Assembly: GCA_000432895.1 (NCBI GenBank)
Contig: FR889384.1
Location: 1-22,328, forward strand
Direction of reading: 5' to 3'
Length of the DNA: 22,328 nucleotides
From: Firmicutes bacterium CAG:449
Lineage (GTDB): Bacteria > Bacillota_I > Bacilli_A > RFN20 > CAG-449
Of the stretch, positions 1-6,948 are shown piece after piece. How positions within the stretch are numbered: the first letter of the stretch is position 1; the number at the start of each line of letters is the position of its first letter. Position numbers and translations under genes: made by a program. The notes beneath the pieces were generated by a model. It saw only the letters and a program-made list of their open reading frames with translations. It did no database searches and had not been told where the DNA came from.

Positions 1-187
1 GTCATGCAATAGGCAACTCCTTCAAAAATCTTGGGACTAAAATTAAATCATTATTTACCAAGAAGAAATGATGTGTACCAATTATAAAAATCAAATATCA
101 ATAAAAAGGCTATAGAAACTAAAATCTTCTAGCTTTTTAGCTGTACGCATTTTGAGTGAAATATACGCACTTTTTAAGGACTGTACA
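1..187 (-). mobile_element. Possible left end of an IS21-like insertion sequence
   Basis: The plus strand holds three consecutive 20-bp units starting at 141, 161 and 181. Each has TAC at the same place, CTGTAC in units one and three, and TACGCA followed by T-rich sequence in units one and two. Read on the minus strand this begins TGTACAGTCC at 187 and continues leftward to a GAAGGAG ribosome-binding-like motif (about 17-23) and an ATG at 5-3, which would start a protein M-T leaving the window. IS21-family elements carry multiple iterated repeats at their ends, with istA starting just inside, and many IstA proteins begin M-T. No transposase sequence is visible, so the family call is inference from layout alone. 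Confidence 0.35.
103..138. terminator. Possible bidirectional hairpin terminator
   Basis: AAAAAGGCTATAGAA (103-117) can pair with TTCTAGCTTTTT (127-138), with a bulged G and a bulged TA, around a 9-nt loop. The A-run and T-run at the two ends make it terminator-like in both directions. It could insulate the putative insertion sequence on the minus strand or end a gene entering from the left. Confidence 0.4.
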
Positions 188-284
188 TTATTGTATCAAT
201 ATAGATAGTCTGTTTATTAGAGACCCATTGGTTCACCTTTATAAAATACTAGATAAAGGTTTATTGATGACTCTTAGCTTTTTT

Positions 285-304
285 ATTACTTATGCATAAG
301 TAAT
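285..304. repeat. Perfect 20-bp palindrome
   Basis: ATTACTTATGCATAAGTAAT equals its own reverse complement. In RNA the flanks extend the pairing through G-U and A-U pairs (279-284 with 305-310). It could be an operator for a dimeric protein or a hairpin; nothing adjacent identifies its user. Confidence 0.8.
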
Positions 305-449
305 GAAAGGTTTTAGAAATAAGGATGTTAAACCTTTTTATGTCCAAAATGAAAAAGCAATTTTCAGTACATTTTAATAGAATTATTCAAAATAATGTAT
401 TAACGAAACGACCATTTTATATCGCTTATATATGTTAAAACTTTAAAAA

Positions 450-468
450 TTCAGTTGCTTGCAATTTG
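450..468. repeat. 19-bp inverted repeat, arm 1
   Basis: The sequence TTCAGTTGCTTGCAATTTG is the exact reverse complement of 690-708, which lies inside the Fic-type pseudogene. Homology does not continue on either side. This arm ends 24 bp before the TATAAT of the pseudogene's promoter. Confidence 0.85.
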
Positions 469-488
469 TAAATAACTGATGTGCTTTA

Positions 489-497
489 TGATATAAT
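489..497 (+). promoter_or_regulatory. Extended -10 promoter of the Fic-type pseudogene
   Basis: TGATATAAT gives an extended -10 element (TG-n-TATAAT, hexamer 492-497). No good -35 lies at 16-18 bp; TTGTAA at 466-471 would need a 20-bp spacer. The start codon at 515 would be only about 11 nt from the predicted transcription start, and no clear ribosome binding site is present. Confidence 0.45.
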
Positions 498-514
498 ATT
501 AGTGGTAATAATAC

Positions 515-1380
515 ATGTTTGAAAAAACCTCAATAAGATATTTTTATAAAAAACCTGTAAGATTAAGATGGGATGAAGAATCATCATCTTGAATTGTTTG
601 CGCTATAGATTTAATAACAGCAGTAGTTGAAACATCGAATCCAAGAATATATTTGTATACAGTTAAAACTAGGAATAGTGAGTTATTAGCAAATTGCAAG
701 CAACTGAAAATGACTGCTTCAGATGGTAAAACTTACAATACTGACTGTTTATCAATTAAAGGCTGGATGTTCTTTTAGATATTCTTCCAAGAAAACATAG
801 AAGTATTTTAAAAGAATGGCTAAAAGGAAATAATGACCAACTTGATGAACAAAGTAAAAAGAAAGCTCATGATTTGATTAATTCTGGAGTAATTTATGAT
901 ATAGAAGTTTGAACAACAAGAGGACTACAACAAATTCATTCATATCTATTTGAGGGACTTTATGATTTTGCAGGGAAGATTAGAAATAAAAACATTTCAA
1001 AAGGTGAATTTATGTTTGCTAATGCTTTGTATTTGCCAAGTAAATTAAATGATATTGATAAAATGCCAGAAAATACAATAGAACAAATAGTAGATAAATA
1101 TGTTGAAATGAATATTGCTCATCCATTTATGGAAGGAAATGGCAGGGCAACAAGAATATGATTAGACCAAATATTAATTTGCTCTTTAAAAAAATTTGTT
1201 GATTGGTCAAAAATAGATAAAAAAGAATACTTAGATGCTATGAGTATTTCTCCATCTTCATCTAAAAAAATATTTATGTTGATTAATAATGCTCTAACTA
1301 GTGATTTTGAAAATAAAGAATTGATTATAAAAGGTATTAATTATTCTTACTATTATGAAGAAATTGATGATGAAAAATGA
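515..1380 (+). pseudogene. Bro/RhuM-like N-terminus fused to Fic domain, broken
   Basis: Translation from 515 gives KPVRLRWDEESSS, then an in-frame TGA (590-592), then IVCAIDLITAVVETSNPR, the N-terminal module of antirepressor/RhuM-like proteins. One base is missing near 762: frame one stops at TAG 776-778 while the next frame continues LDVLLDILPRKHRSILKEWL. That frame runs into a Fic domain with the motif HPFMEGNGRATRI (HPFxxGNGR), interrupted by TGA at 910-912 and 1159-1161, and ends TGA TAA at 1378-1383. Fic domains transfer AMP or related groups to protein hydroxyls, and the family is common in toxin-like and phage-borne genes. Two of the TGAs (590 and 1159) fall where relatives, from memory, have Trp; at 910 relatives usually have Gly. 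With three nonsense codons and a frameshift it cannot be made as one protein under the code the other genes use. Confidence 0.8.
690..708. repeat. 19-bp inverted repeat, arm 2
   Basis: Exact reverse complement of 450-468. Here it is read as coding sequence for about ANCKQL in the N-terminal module of the broken Fic-type gene, so this copy is probably ancestral and arm 1 the derived one. Confidence 0.85.
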
Positions 1381-1524
1381 TAAATAAACTTACCATATAA
1401 TCATCGTTATGATGGAACAATAGATTTAATTGAAAAAAGATAGAATTTTAGTAATTTTAACTTTAATTAAGATGTTAATTATTTACTGAGTATATTATAT
1501 AGTATTTAAAATTGTAAAAATAAT

Positions 1525-1660
1525 TAATACTATTACCAAAAATAATATTTATTTTAAAAAATGGGAATAGAAAATGACGCAAAGATATTATATAATACTA
1601 TTACCAATTAATAAAAATAATTAAGAAAGTGGGAATAGAATGAAATATTTAATTAGACAA
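1525..1660 (+). repeat. Diverged tandem duplication of a gene leader, 68-bp period
   Basis: TAATACTATTACCA occurs at 1525-1538 and 1593-1606, and TGGGAATAGAA at 1562-1572 and 1630-1640. Both pairs are exactly 68 bp apart, while the sequence between the blocks has diverged to about half identity. The second copy of the second block overlaps the start codon of the ATPase at 1640. The first copy is followed by ATG at 1574, opening a 16-codon frame (MTQRYYIILLPINKNN). The two blocks look like retained regulatory or translation signals, or the mark of a lost first gene. Confidence 0.75.
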
Positions 1661-2836
1661 AATTATTTAGATAAGATTATAAGATTACAAAATACACCAG
1701 ATATTAAAGTTATTACTGGTATGAGAAGAAGTGGAAAATCTATATTACTAAAAGAGTTTATGGATTACATAATAAAAAATGATTCAAATGCAAACATTGT
1801 TTTCATCAATTTTCAAGACATTGAATTTGAAGAATTACTTGAATATCATAACTTACATAAATATGCTTTAGATAATTTTAAAGAAGGAATGTATAATCTT
1901 TTAATTATTGATGAAGTTCAATTATGTAAGAAATTTGAACTTGCTATAAATAGTCTTCACTCTAAAAACATCTTTGATATTTATATTACTGGATCAAATG
2001 CCTTCTTATTAAGTTCAGATTTAGCCACTTTATTCACTGGTAGAACTATGAGTATTGAAGTATTCCCATTTTCTTTTAAAGAATACCTAGATTATTATAA
2101 TAGTAATGATGATATAGATTTAATGTTTAATGCTTATCTAAAAGAAGGTGGAATGCCAGGCTCATTAGTTTATGAAGATATTGTAAATAAATATAATTAT
2201 TTGAGTGATGTTTTTAATACAGTACTTTTAAGAGATTTAATAAACAAATATAAAATAAGAAATCAAAATGAAATTAAAAAACTTTCAGAATATATGATGG
2301 ATAATATTGGTAATATATTATCTCCTAATAATATTTGTAATTGTTTAAACAATGATAAAGTAAATATAACAAGAAAGACAATATCTAAATATCTAAATTA
2401 TTTTGAAAATTCATTTATGTTTTATAAAGCAAAAAGATATGACATTGTAGGAAAAAAATATTTATCTAATAGTGATAAGTATTACCTTTCTGATGTTGGT
2501 TTTAGATACGCTATAAATGGTACTAGAAACCTTGATTATGGAAGATGTTTGGAAAATATAGTTTATTTAGAATTGCTTAGAAGAAGTTATGAAGTATACG
2601 TAGGTAAATTATATACAAAAGAAATAGATTTTGTTGCTATTAAACAAAATGAGAAAATATATATACAAGTTAGTGAGTTTATTGATAATGAAAAAACATT
2701 TGAAAGAGAGTATGTTCCATTATTATCAATAAAAGATGCTTATCCAAAAATGATTATTGCAAGAACTAAAATTGATACCTATGATTATAATGGTATTTTG
2801 ATTGTCGACATTGCAAAATGGTTATTAAAAAAATAA
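1640..2836 (+). CDS. AAA-type ATPase with DUF4143 C-terminal domain
   Basis: This 398-residue cytoplasmic protein has a Walker A motif (GMRRSGKS, residues 27-34), a Walker B motif (LLIIDE, 87-92) and a sensor-like ITGSN (116-120). It also has the family signature FTGRTMSIEVFPFSFKEY (132-149). The C-terminal half is a DUF4143 region, with LSDVGFRYAINGTRNLDYG at about 283-301 and a possible PD-(D/E)xK-like set E305, EID (328-330) and IQV (342-344). These ATPases are widespread in accessory DNA of bacteria and archaea, often in many copies, and their cellular role is poorly defined. Length is normal for the family, and the gene looks intact. GGGA at 1631-1634 is the only ribosome-binding-like sequence before the ATG. 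It stands alone, with a duplicated leader upstream. Confidence 0.9.
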   Translation: MKYLIRQNYLDKIIRLQNTPDIKVITGMRRSGKSILLKEFMDYIIKNDSNANIVFINFQDIEFEELLEYHNLHKYALDNFKEGMYNLLIIDEVQLCKKFELAINSLHSKNIFDIYITGSNAFLLSSDLATLFTGRTMSIEVFPFSFKEYLDYYNSNDDIDLMFNAYLKEGGMPGSLVYEDIVNKYNYLSDVFNTVLLRDLINKYKIRNQNEIKKLSEYMMDNIGNILSPNNICNCLNNDKVNITRKTISKYLNYFENSFMFYKAKRYDIVGKKYLSNSDKYYLSDVGFRYAINGTRNLDYGRCLENIVYLELLRRSYEVYVGKLYTKEIDFVAIKQNEKIYIQVSEFIDNEKTFEREYVPLLSIKDAYPKMIIARTKIDTYDYNGILIVDIAKWLLKK

Positions 2837-3005
2837 GTTTCCAAAAAGAAAATCACAATTTTAATACTATAGCAAGAACAATATAACTAAAATTCATATT
2901 AGATATTTACTGGTTAAAATAATAAATCGAATAAAATTCGAAAAGAAATAAATCTTTTTTACAAGGTAATATATATGATAGGATTCATAATAATCGAAAT
3001 ACCTG
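2837..3005. other. Intergenic spacer before the nitroreductase
   Basis: No coding sequence is supported. It contains a weak 5-bp inverted repeat (CGAAT/ATTCG near 2928-2940) and no convincing T-tailed terminator for the ATPase gene. Confidence 0.4.
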
Positions 3006-3034
3006 TTGTCATTATAATATCTAAACTTGATAAT
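3006..3034 (+). promoter_or_regulatory. Sigma-A-type promoter for the nitroreductase
   Basis: TTGTCA (3006-3011) and GATAAT (3029-3034) are separated by 17 bp. The predicted transcription start is near 3041, leaving a leader of about 20 nt with GGAG at 3050-3053, seven bases before the ATG. Confidence 0.5.
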
Positions 3035-3060
3035 AAGAATAATTAAAATGGAGTTATTTT

Positions 3061-3594
3061 ATGGAATTTAATGAGTTAATTTTAAAAAGAAGAAGTGTTA
3101 GAAATTTTATTAAAAAAGAAATAGATGATAATATTATACTTGAAGCAATTAATGATTCTACTAATTGTCCATCTTGGAAAAATAGTCAAGTGTCACGTTT
3201 TTATTTAATTAAAAACGAAGAAACTATAAACAAAATTAACTGTGCTCTACCTAGTTTTAATCAAGAAAGTTCTAAAAATACTAAACTAGTAATTACAACT
3301 TTTATTAATAACCGTTCTGGATTTAATAAAGAAACAGGGCTTGCTGAATCTGAACTTGGAAATAACTTTGGTTTATACGATTTAGGTCTTAGTAATGCAT
3401 ATTTTATTTTAGCACTTAAAAATAGAGGCTTAGACTCTTTAATAATGGGGATTAGAAATGAAGAATTATTAAGAAAGATTTGTAATATTCCTACTTCTGA
3501 AACAATTGTTTCCGTTATTGCTGCTGGTTATAGTGAGATAGTTCCAATACGTCCAAAAAAGAAAAATGCAAGTGACATCACTAAAATTTTATAA
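3061..3594 (+). CDS. Nitroreductase family FMN oxidoreductase
   Basis: A 177-residue cytoplasmic protein of the nitroreductase fold, a typical size for the short members. The N-terminal RRSVRNF (residues 10-16) is the usual FMN-phosphate binding signature. SWKNSQVSRFYLI (about 38-50) is the second flavin-contacting stretch, and the GIRNEELLRKICNIP to AAGYSEIVP region is the conserved C-terminal half. Members use NAD(P)H to reduce nitro compounds, quinones or enones; the substrate cannot be told from sequence. GGAG at 3050-3053 supports the start. It appears monocistronic, with its own promoter and a weak terminator. Confidence 0.9.
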   Translation: MEFNELILKRRSVRNFIKKEIDDNIILEAINDSTNCPSWKNSQVSRFYLIKNEETINKINCALPSFNQESSKNTKLVITTFINNRSGFNKETGLAESELGNNFGLYDLGLSNAYFILALKNRGLDSLIMGIRNEELLRKICNIPTSETIVSVIAAGYSEIVPIRPKKKNASDITKIL

Positions 3595-3609
3595 TTATTT
3601 AATTCCACA

Positions 3610-3629
3610 TGCTTATAAAAGCAATTTTT
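3610..3629 (+). terminator. Weak intrinsic terminator after the nitroreductase
   Basis: TGCTT (3610-3614) pairs with AAGCA (3619-3623) around a 4-nt loop, followed by ATTTTT. The stem is only 5 bp, so efficiency is doubtful, but its place between convergent genes fits. Confidence 0.4.
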
Positions 3630-3747
3630 GTAAAGTCAATTCATAACCATAAATACCCACGCGACATTTAAAAGTTTCCATGTGTCCTTGTGCATGATTA
3701 TGCTAAATACCAATTTGACCAATTTTAAATCTTTTCATGCTAATTTT

Positions 3748-4428
3748 CTAAATAACACTTAAATCATTAATAATTAATTTAAATTCTAAGCCTAATTTTT
3801 TAGCAGCTTTTTTACATAAAATCATTCGATCTAAAAATATTTCAAAATAATCCATTACTGAACATATTTTTGTATCAATAATTATTTTTAAAGTAAAAGT
3901 TTTTTGTTCAATATCTAGACTAGTAGAATTTTCAATAACTGCATAGTTAACTCTATCGTGAATATCAAAATTAGTTTGATCTTTATTAGTAACTCTTGAT
4001 CTTCTAACATCAGTTTTATCTGCAAGAATTAAAGCAGCCGTAATCGCGTTAACTGGGAAGGCAGTTGAATCATCATGATTACCAATTGCCGTTACAATAC
4101 TTGCAATATCTTCCACCATCATACCTAAATTATCTAAAATTCTAAATGCCATTACCGCTCCAGTTTGAGCATGATCATTTCTATTAACAACATTTCCAAT
4201 ATCATGCATATAAGCTGCTATTTGACCTAAATTAATTTCTCTTTTAGAATAAGATAATTGGCTTAAAATATCCTTTACAACATTTGCACAGATTGTAACA
4301 TGTCCAAATGAATGTTCTGTATAACCCATTGCTGATAAAGATGCGTTAGCTTGTTTAATATAAGTATTAATCTCTTTATTATTTTTTATTTCCTCAAATG
4401 GAATAATTAATTCTTCTTTTTCCTTCAT
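3748..4428 (-). CDS. HD-domain metal-dependent phosphohydrolase
   Basis: A 226-residue cytoplasmic protein with an HD-superfamily core: GHV (H43), the paired HD in YMHDIGN (H75-D76), H86, NHD (H118-D119) and ADKTD (D137). The order H...HD...D is that of metal-dependent phosphohydrolases acting on nucleotides or phosphate esters, and the substrate is unknown. Its last 60 residues are a separate alpha/beta tail that I do not recognise. The ribosome binding site GGGAG lies about nine bases before the ATG. It stops at TAG (3748-3750), faces the nitroreductase, and is transcribed divergently from the glycan locus. Confidence 0.85.
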   Translation of the reverse strand: MKEKEELIIPFEEIKNNKEINTYIKQANASLSAMGYTEHSFGHVTICANVVKDILSQLSYSKREINLGQIAAYMHDIGNVVNRNDHAQTGAVMAFRILDNLGMMVEDIASIVTAIGNHDDSTAFPVNAITAALILADKTDVRRSRVTNKDQTNFDIHDRVNYAVIENSTSLDIEQKTFTLKIIIDTKICSVMDYFEIFLDRMILCKKAAKKLGLEFKLIINDLSVI

Positions 4429-4582
4429 TATAATTGCTCCCTATATTATCATTATAAAATATTTAAATAATTTTTATTTAAAGAAAATATTTTTTTACAA
4501 AATTTTTATAATCTAAAAAAAATACAAATACATAAAAAAATAATAAATTTTAAATAATAAATTTTTATTGTAATGTAATATT
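4429..4582. promoter_or_regulatory. Divergent, almost G/C-free intergenic region
   Basis: This 154-bp spacer separates the HD gene (minus) from the CotH gene (plus). On the minus strand TATAAT occurs at 4456-4451, suiting a short leader for the HD gene, but no good -35 accompanies it. On the plus side TGTAAT (4569-4574 or 4574-4579) sits so close to the ATG at 4583 that the transcript could be nearly leaderless. No ribosome binding site precedes that ATG. Confidence 0.35.
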
Positions 4583-6064
4583 ATGAAAAAATGGCATTAT
4601 TTTTTTATTAGTACTTTTTTATTAATTAGTTGTTCAGCAAATAACACTAGTTTATTTTTATCAAGTAGTGGATGTGAACATTTAATTGTTATTGATCAAA
4701 GAAAAGAACCAACCTGCTATGAAATAGGTTTAACTGAAGGTAAGCATTGTGCTAAATGCAATTTAATAATTGAAAAACAAGAAATAATTCCACCTTCCCA
4801 TAATTACAAATTAACCAATATCTATCTAGAAAAAGTTAAAGATATTACTAAAGCAGGTAATTTTAAATGTGCACGTTGTCAAAATAAAATCATTAAAGAA
4901 ATATCATATGAAGATATTAATATACCAATTATTACTATTGAAGGTAATTTAAACACAATTAATAAAGAAAATAAAACAAAACTAAAAATCACTTATCAAG
5001 ATAAGAAAAAAATAGAATCAATAGTCACTTTTAAACTCCAAGGATCTTCTTCTTTAGCGTATCCAAAGAAAAACTATAACATCCAATTTTTAGATGAAAA
5101 TGATGATAAACGAAAAGTTCTTTTAAATGAAAATTGGTCTAAACAAAGTAAATATTGTTTAAAAGCAAATTATATTGATTATTCACAAGCAAGAAATGTT
5201 GTATCCGCAAAAATTTATGGTGATATTGTTCATTATCGTAATCTTAATGATGAAATAAATAATCTAGTTAATGGAGGAGCTATCGATGGCTATCCAGTTT
5301 TAATTTATAACAATGATAATTATTTAGGTTTATATACTTTAAATATTCCGAAAGATAAATGGTTATTTAATATGAAAGATAAAAAACCTAATTCTATTTT
5401 AATGGCCAAAGAATGGAGCAAATCTTGTTTTCTTCAAGAAGAAATTAATGAAAATTTTTCTAATGGATGGGGAGTTGAATATTGTGGAAATGATGATACA
5501 AACTCATTAAGAAATAATTTCAACAAAGTTATTAACGAAATAAAAAACAATGATTTTTCTCACATCTATGTTGATAGAGCAATTGATTCAATGCTCTATA
5601 CTATGTTAATAGGCGCTAGAGATAATTATAGCAAAAATATTTTATGGGCAAGTTTTGATGGAAGTAACTTTTTACCTTCTGTTTATGATTTAGATGCCAC
5701 ATGGGGTATTAATTGGGATGGAAAATCATTTTCCAAATATAATGAATATTTAATAAATGATATTTTATCTTCTTGGAATTGTAATGAACTTTGGAAAAAA
5801 CTATTTCAAAATTATCCTTTAAAAATCGTTTCATCTTATTTTTCTTTAAGAGAAGGACCTTTAAAACTAGATAATATTTTAAATAAATACAATTCTTTTA
5901 TTAATAGTATTGATAAAGTAATCTATCAAACAGAAAGTAAAAAATGGCCTAATATGCCTAGCCAAAAAGAAAATAATATTGTGCAAATAGAAAGTTATAT
6001 TGTACAAAGAATAAATTTATTCGATAAATATTTTAAGGAGATGAAGAATGCATATAATAAGTAA
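4583..6064 (+). CDS. CotH-like protein kinase lipoprotein
   Basis: A 493-residue exported lipoprotein: hydrophobic signal segment 5-16, lipobox LLISC with C17. Residues 31-100 carry a cysteine motif (C31, C45, C56-x2-C59, C96-x2-C99) with TEGKHCAKC, a repeat type common in surface proteins of gut Firmicutes and possibly zinc-binding. From about 115 a CotH domain follows: LQGSSSLAYPKKNYNIQF (152-169), NWSKQSKYCLKANYIDYSQARN (184-205), GYPVLIYNNDNYLGLYTLNIPKDKW (236-260), ARDNYSKNILW (345-355) and PSVYDLDATWG (365-375, with D369 and D371). Spore-coat CotH is an atypical protein kinase; in non-spore settings such proteins are often found in surface and glycan loci. The gene has no ribosome binding site and overlaps the next by 17 bp. 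Confidence 0.85.
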   Translation: MKKWHYFFISTFLLISCSANNTSLFLSSSGCEHLIVIDQRKEPTCYEIGLTEGKHCAKCNLIIEKQEIIPPSHNYKLTNIYLEKVKDITKAGNFKCARCQNKIIKEISYEDINIPIITIEGNLNTINKENKTKLKITYQDKKKIESIVTFKLQGSSSLAYPKKNYNIQFLDENDDKRKVLLNENWSKQSKYCLKANYIDYSQARNVVSAKIYGDIVHYRNLNDEINNLVNGGAIDGYPVLIYNNDNYLGLYTLNIPKDKWLFNMKDKKPNSILMAKEWSKSCFLQEEINENFSNGWGVEYCGNDDTNSLRNNFNKVINEIKNNDFSHIYVDRAIDSMLYTMLIGARDNYSKNILWASFDGSNFLPSVYDLDATWGINWDGKSFSKYNEYLINDILSSWNCNELWKKLFQNYPLKIVSSYFSLREGPLKLDNILNKYNSFINSIDKVIYQTESKKWPNMPSQKENNIVQIESYIVQRINLFDKYFKEMKNAYNK

Positions 6065-6944
6065 TTTAAAAGATACAGATGGAAATCTTGTTTCTTGTCA
6101 CGGAGGAGGATTTTTATTTTTTGAAGGTTGGTATTATTGGTATGGAGAAAATAGAAAAGAAAATATTTATGTTAGTTGTTATAAATCAAAAGATTTAAAA
6201 AATTGGATTTTCTGTGGAAATCTTATTACCACTGATACACCCCAAAAAAGTATCAATAACTATCAACTTGGTTTAGGTGATATTATTCATAAAGTAAATA
6301 TCGAACGGCCAAAAGTAATCTATAATAAAAAAACAAAAAAATTTGTCATGTGGATGCACTATGAAAACGGAAAAGATTATTTATCTGCAAGTTGCGCTAT
6401 TGCTACAAGTTCTTCACCAGTTGGGCCATTTACTTATCATGGACATTTTAATCCATTAGGATATATGTCTAGAGATTGTACATTATTTATAGATAATCAA
6501 AAAGCTTACTTTATCAGTGCTAGTAATGATAATAAAGATCTACATATCTATTTACTAAACGAAGATTATTTATCAATTAATAAATTAGTTAATAAACTAT
6601 TTATAGGTAAATTAAGAGAGGCTCCAAGTATTTTTAAACATAACGATAAATATTTTATCTTAACTAGTTTTTGTACTGGTTGGTTTCCTAATCAATGTAA
6701 ATACGCCTATTCAACTTCTTTAGAAAGTGAATTTTCTTCTTTAAAAAATATTGGAGATGAATATACTTATAAAACTCAACCAACATATATTTTACAAGTA
6801 CAAGACAAAATAATTTATATTGGCGATCAATGGGGAGGAAATAACTGGTCTACATTAGAAGAATTTGATTATTTCAAATCCAATTATGCTTATACTTATA
6901 TTATAATAGATAATGATAAGTTAACATTTGCTGATGAGGTCTAA
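6048..6944 (+). CDS. GH43 subfamily-24-like exo-beta-1,3-galactanase
   Basis: A 298-residue protein, almost exactly one five-bladed catalytic domain, with no signal peptide, so probably cytoplasmic. HGGGFLFFEGWYYWYGEN (18-35), IERPKVIYN (85-93), SRDCTLFID (141-149), REAPSIFKHNDKYFILTS (190-207), CTGWFPN (209-215) and TQPTYIL (243-249) follow the order seen in exo-beta-1,3-galactanases, which remove galactose from the beta-1,3-galactan backbone of type II arabinogalactan. E86, E191 and Q244 align by motif with the two Glu and the Gln described for the fungal enzyme Pc1,3Gal43A, which lacks the usual GH43 Asp base. The start has AGGAG about seven bases upstream and lies inside the end of the CotH gene, so translational coupling is likely. 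Usual members are exported and carry a CBM; this one has neither. Other beta-galactoside substrates are possible. Confidence 0.85.
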   Translation: MHIISNLKDTDGNLVSCHGGGFLFFEGWYYWYGENRKENIYVSCYKSKDLKNWIFCGNLITTDTPQKSINNYQLGLGDIIHKVNIERPKVIYNKKTKKFVMWMHYENGKDYLSASCAIATSSSPVGPFTYHGHFNPLGYMSRDCTLFIDNQKAYFISASNDNKDLHIYLLNEDYLSINKLVNKLFIGKLREAPSIFKHNDKYFILTSFCTGWFPNQCKYAYSTSLESEFSSLKNIGDEYTYKTQPTYILQVQDKIIYIGDQWGGNNWSTLEEFDYFKSNYAYTYIIIDNDKLTFADEV

Positions 6945-6948
6945 TTAT

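Larger units (their letters stand above)
188..480. other. Gene-free stretch with three inverted repeats
   Basis: I see no supported coding region here. The stretch holds an 8-bp perfect inverted repeat (ACCTTTAT 235-242 / ATAAAGGT 253-260), a perfect 20-bp palindrome (285-304), and another 8-bp inverted repeat (AAAGGTTT 306-313 / AAACCTTT 330-337) followed by Ts. The element AAAGGTTT or its complement recurs in the first and third structures. It may be a decayed transcript end or regulatory region left after rearrangement. Confidence 0.5.

Noticed and set aside
3..71. Plus-strand tail of a protein ending FKNLGTKIKSLFTKKK and stopping at TGA 69-71
   Set aside because: Only 22 codons are visible, they match no family I know, and their many C-ending codons differ from the other genes. 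The minus-strand leader reading (ribosome-binding motif, ATG, iterated repeats) explains the stretch at least as well.
1574..1624. Short frame MTQRYYIILLPINKNN in the duplicated leader
   Set aside because: Only 16 codons and created by the duplicated leader; possible as a leader peptide but without independent support.
6928..6948. Upstream ATG for the RDD-like protein
   Set aside because: No ribosome binding site, and GAGGT is correctly placed for the ATG at 6949.
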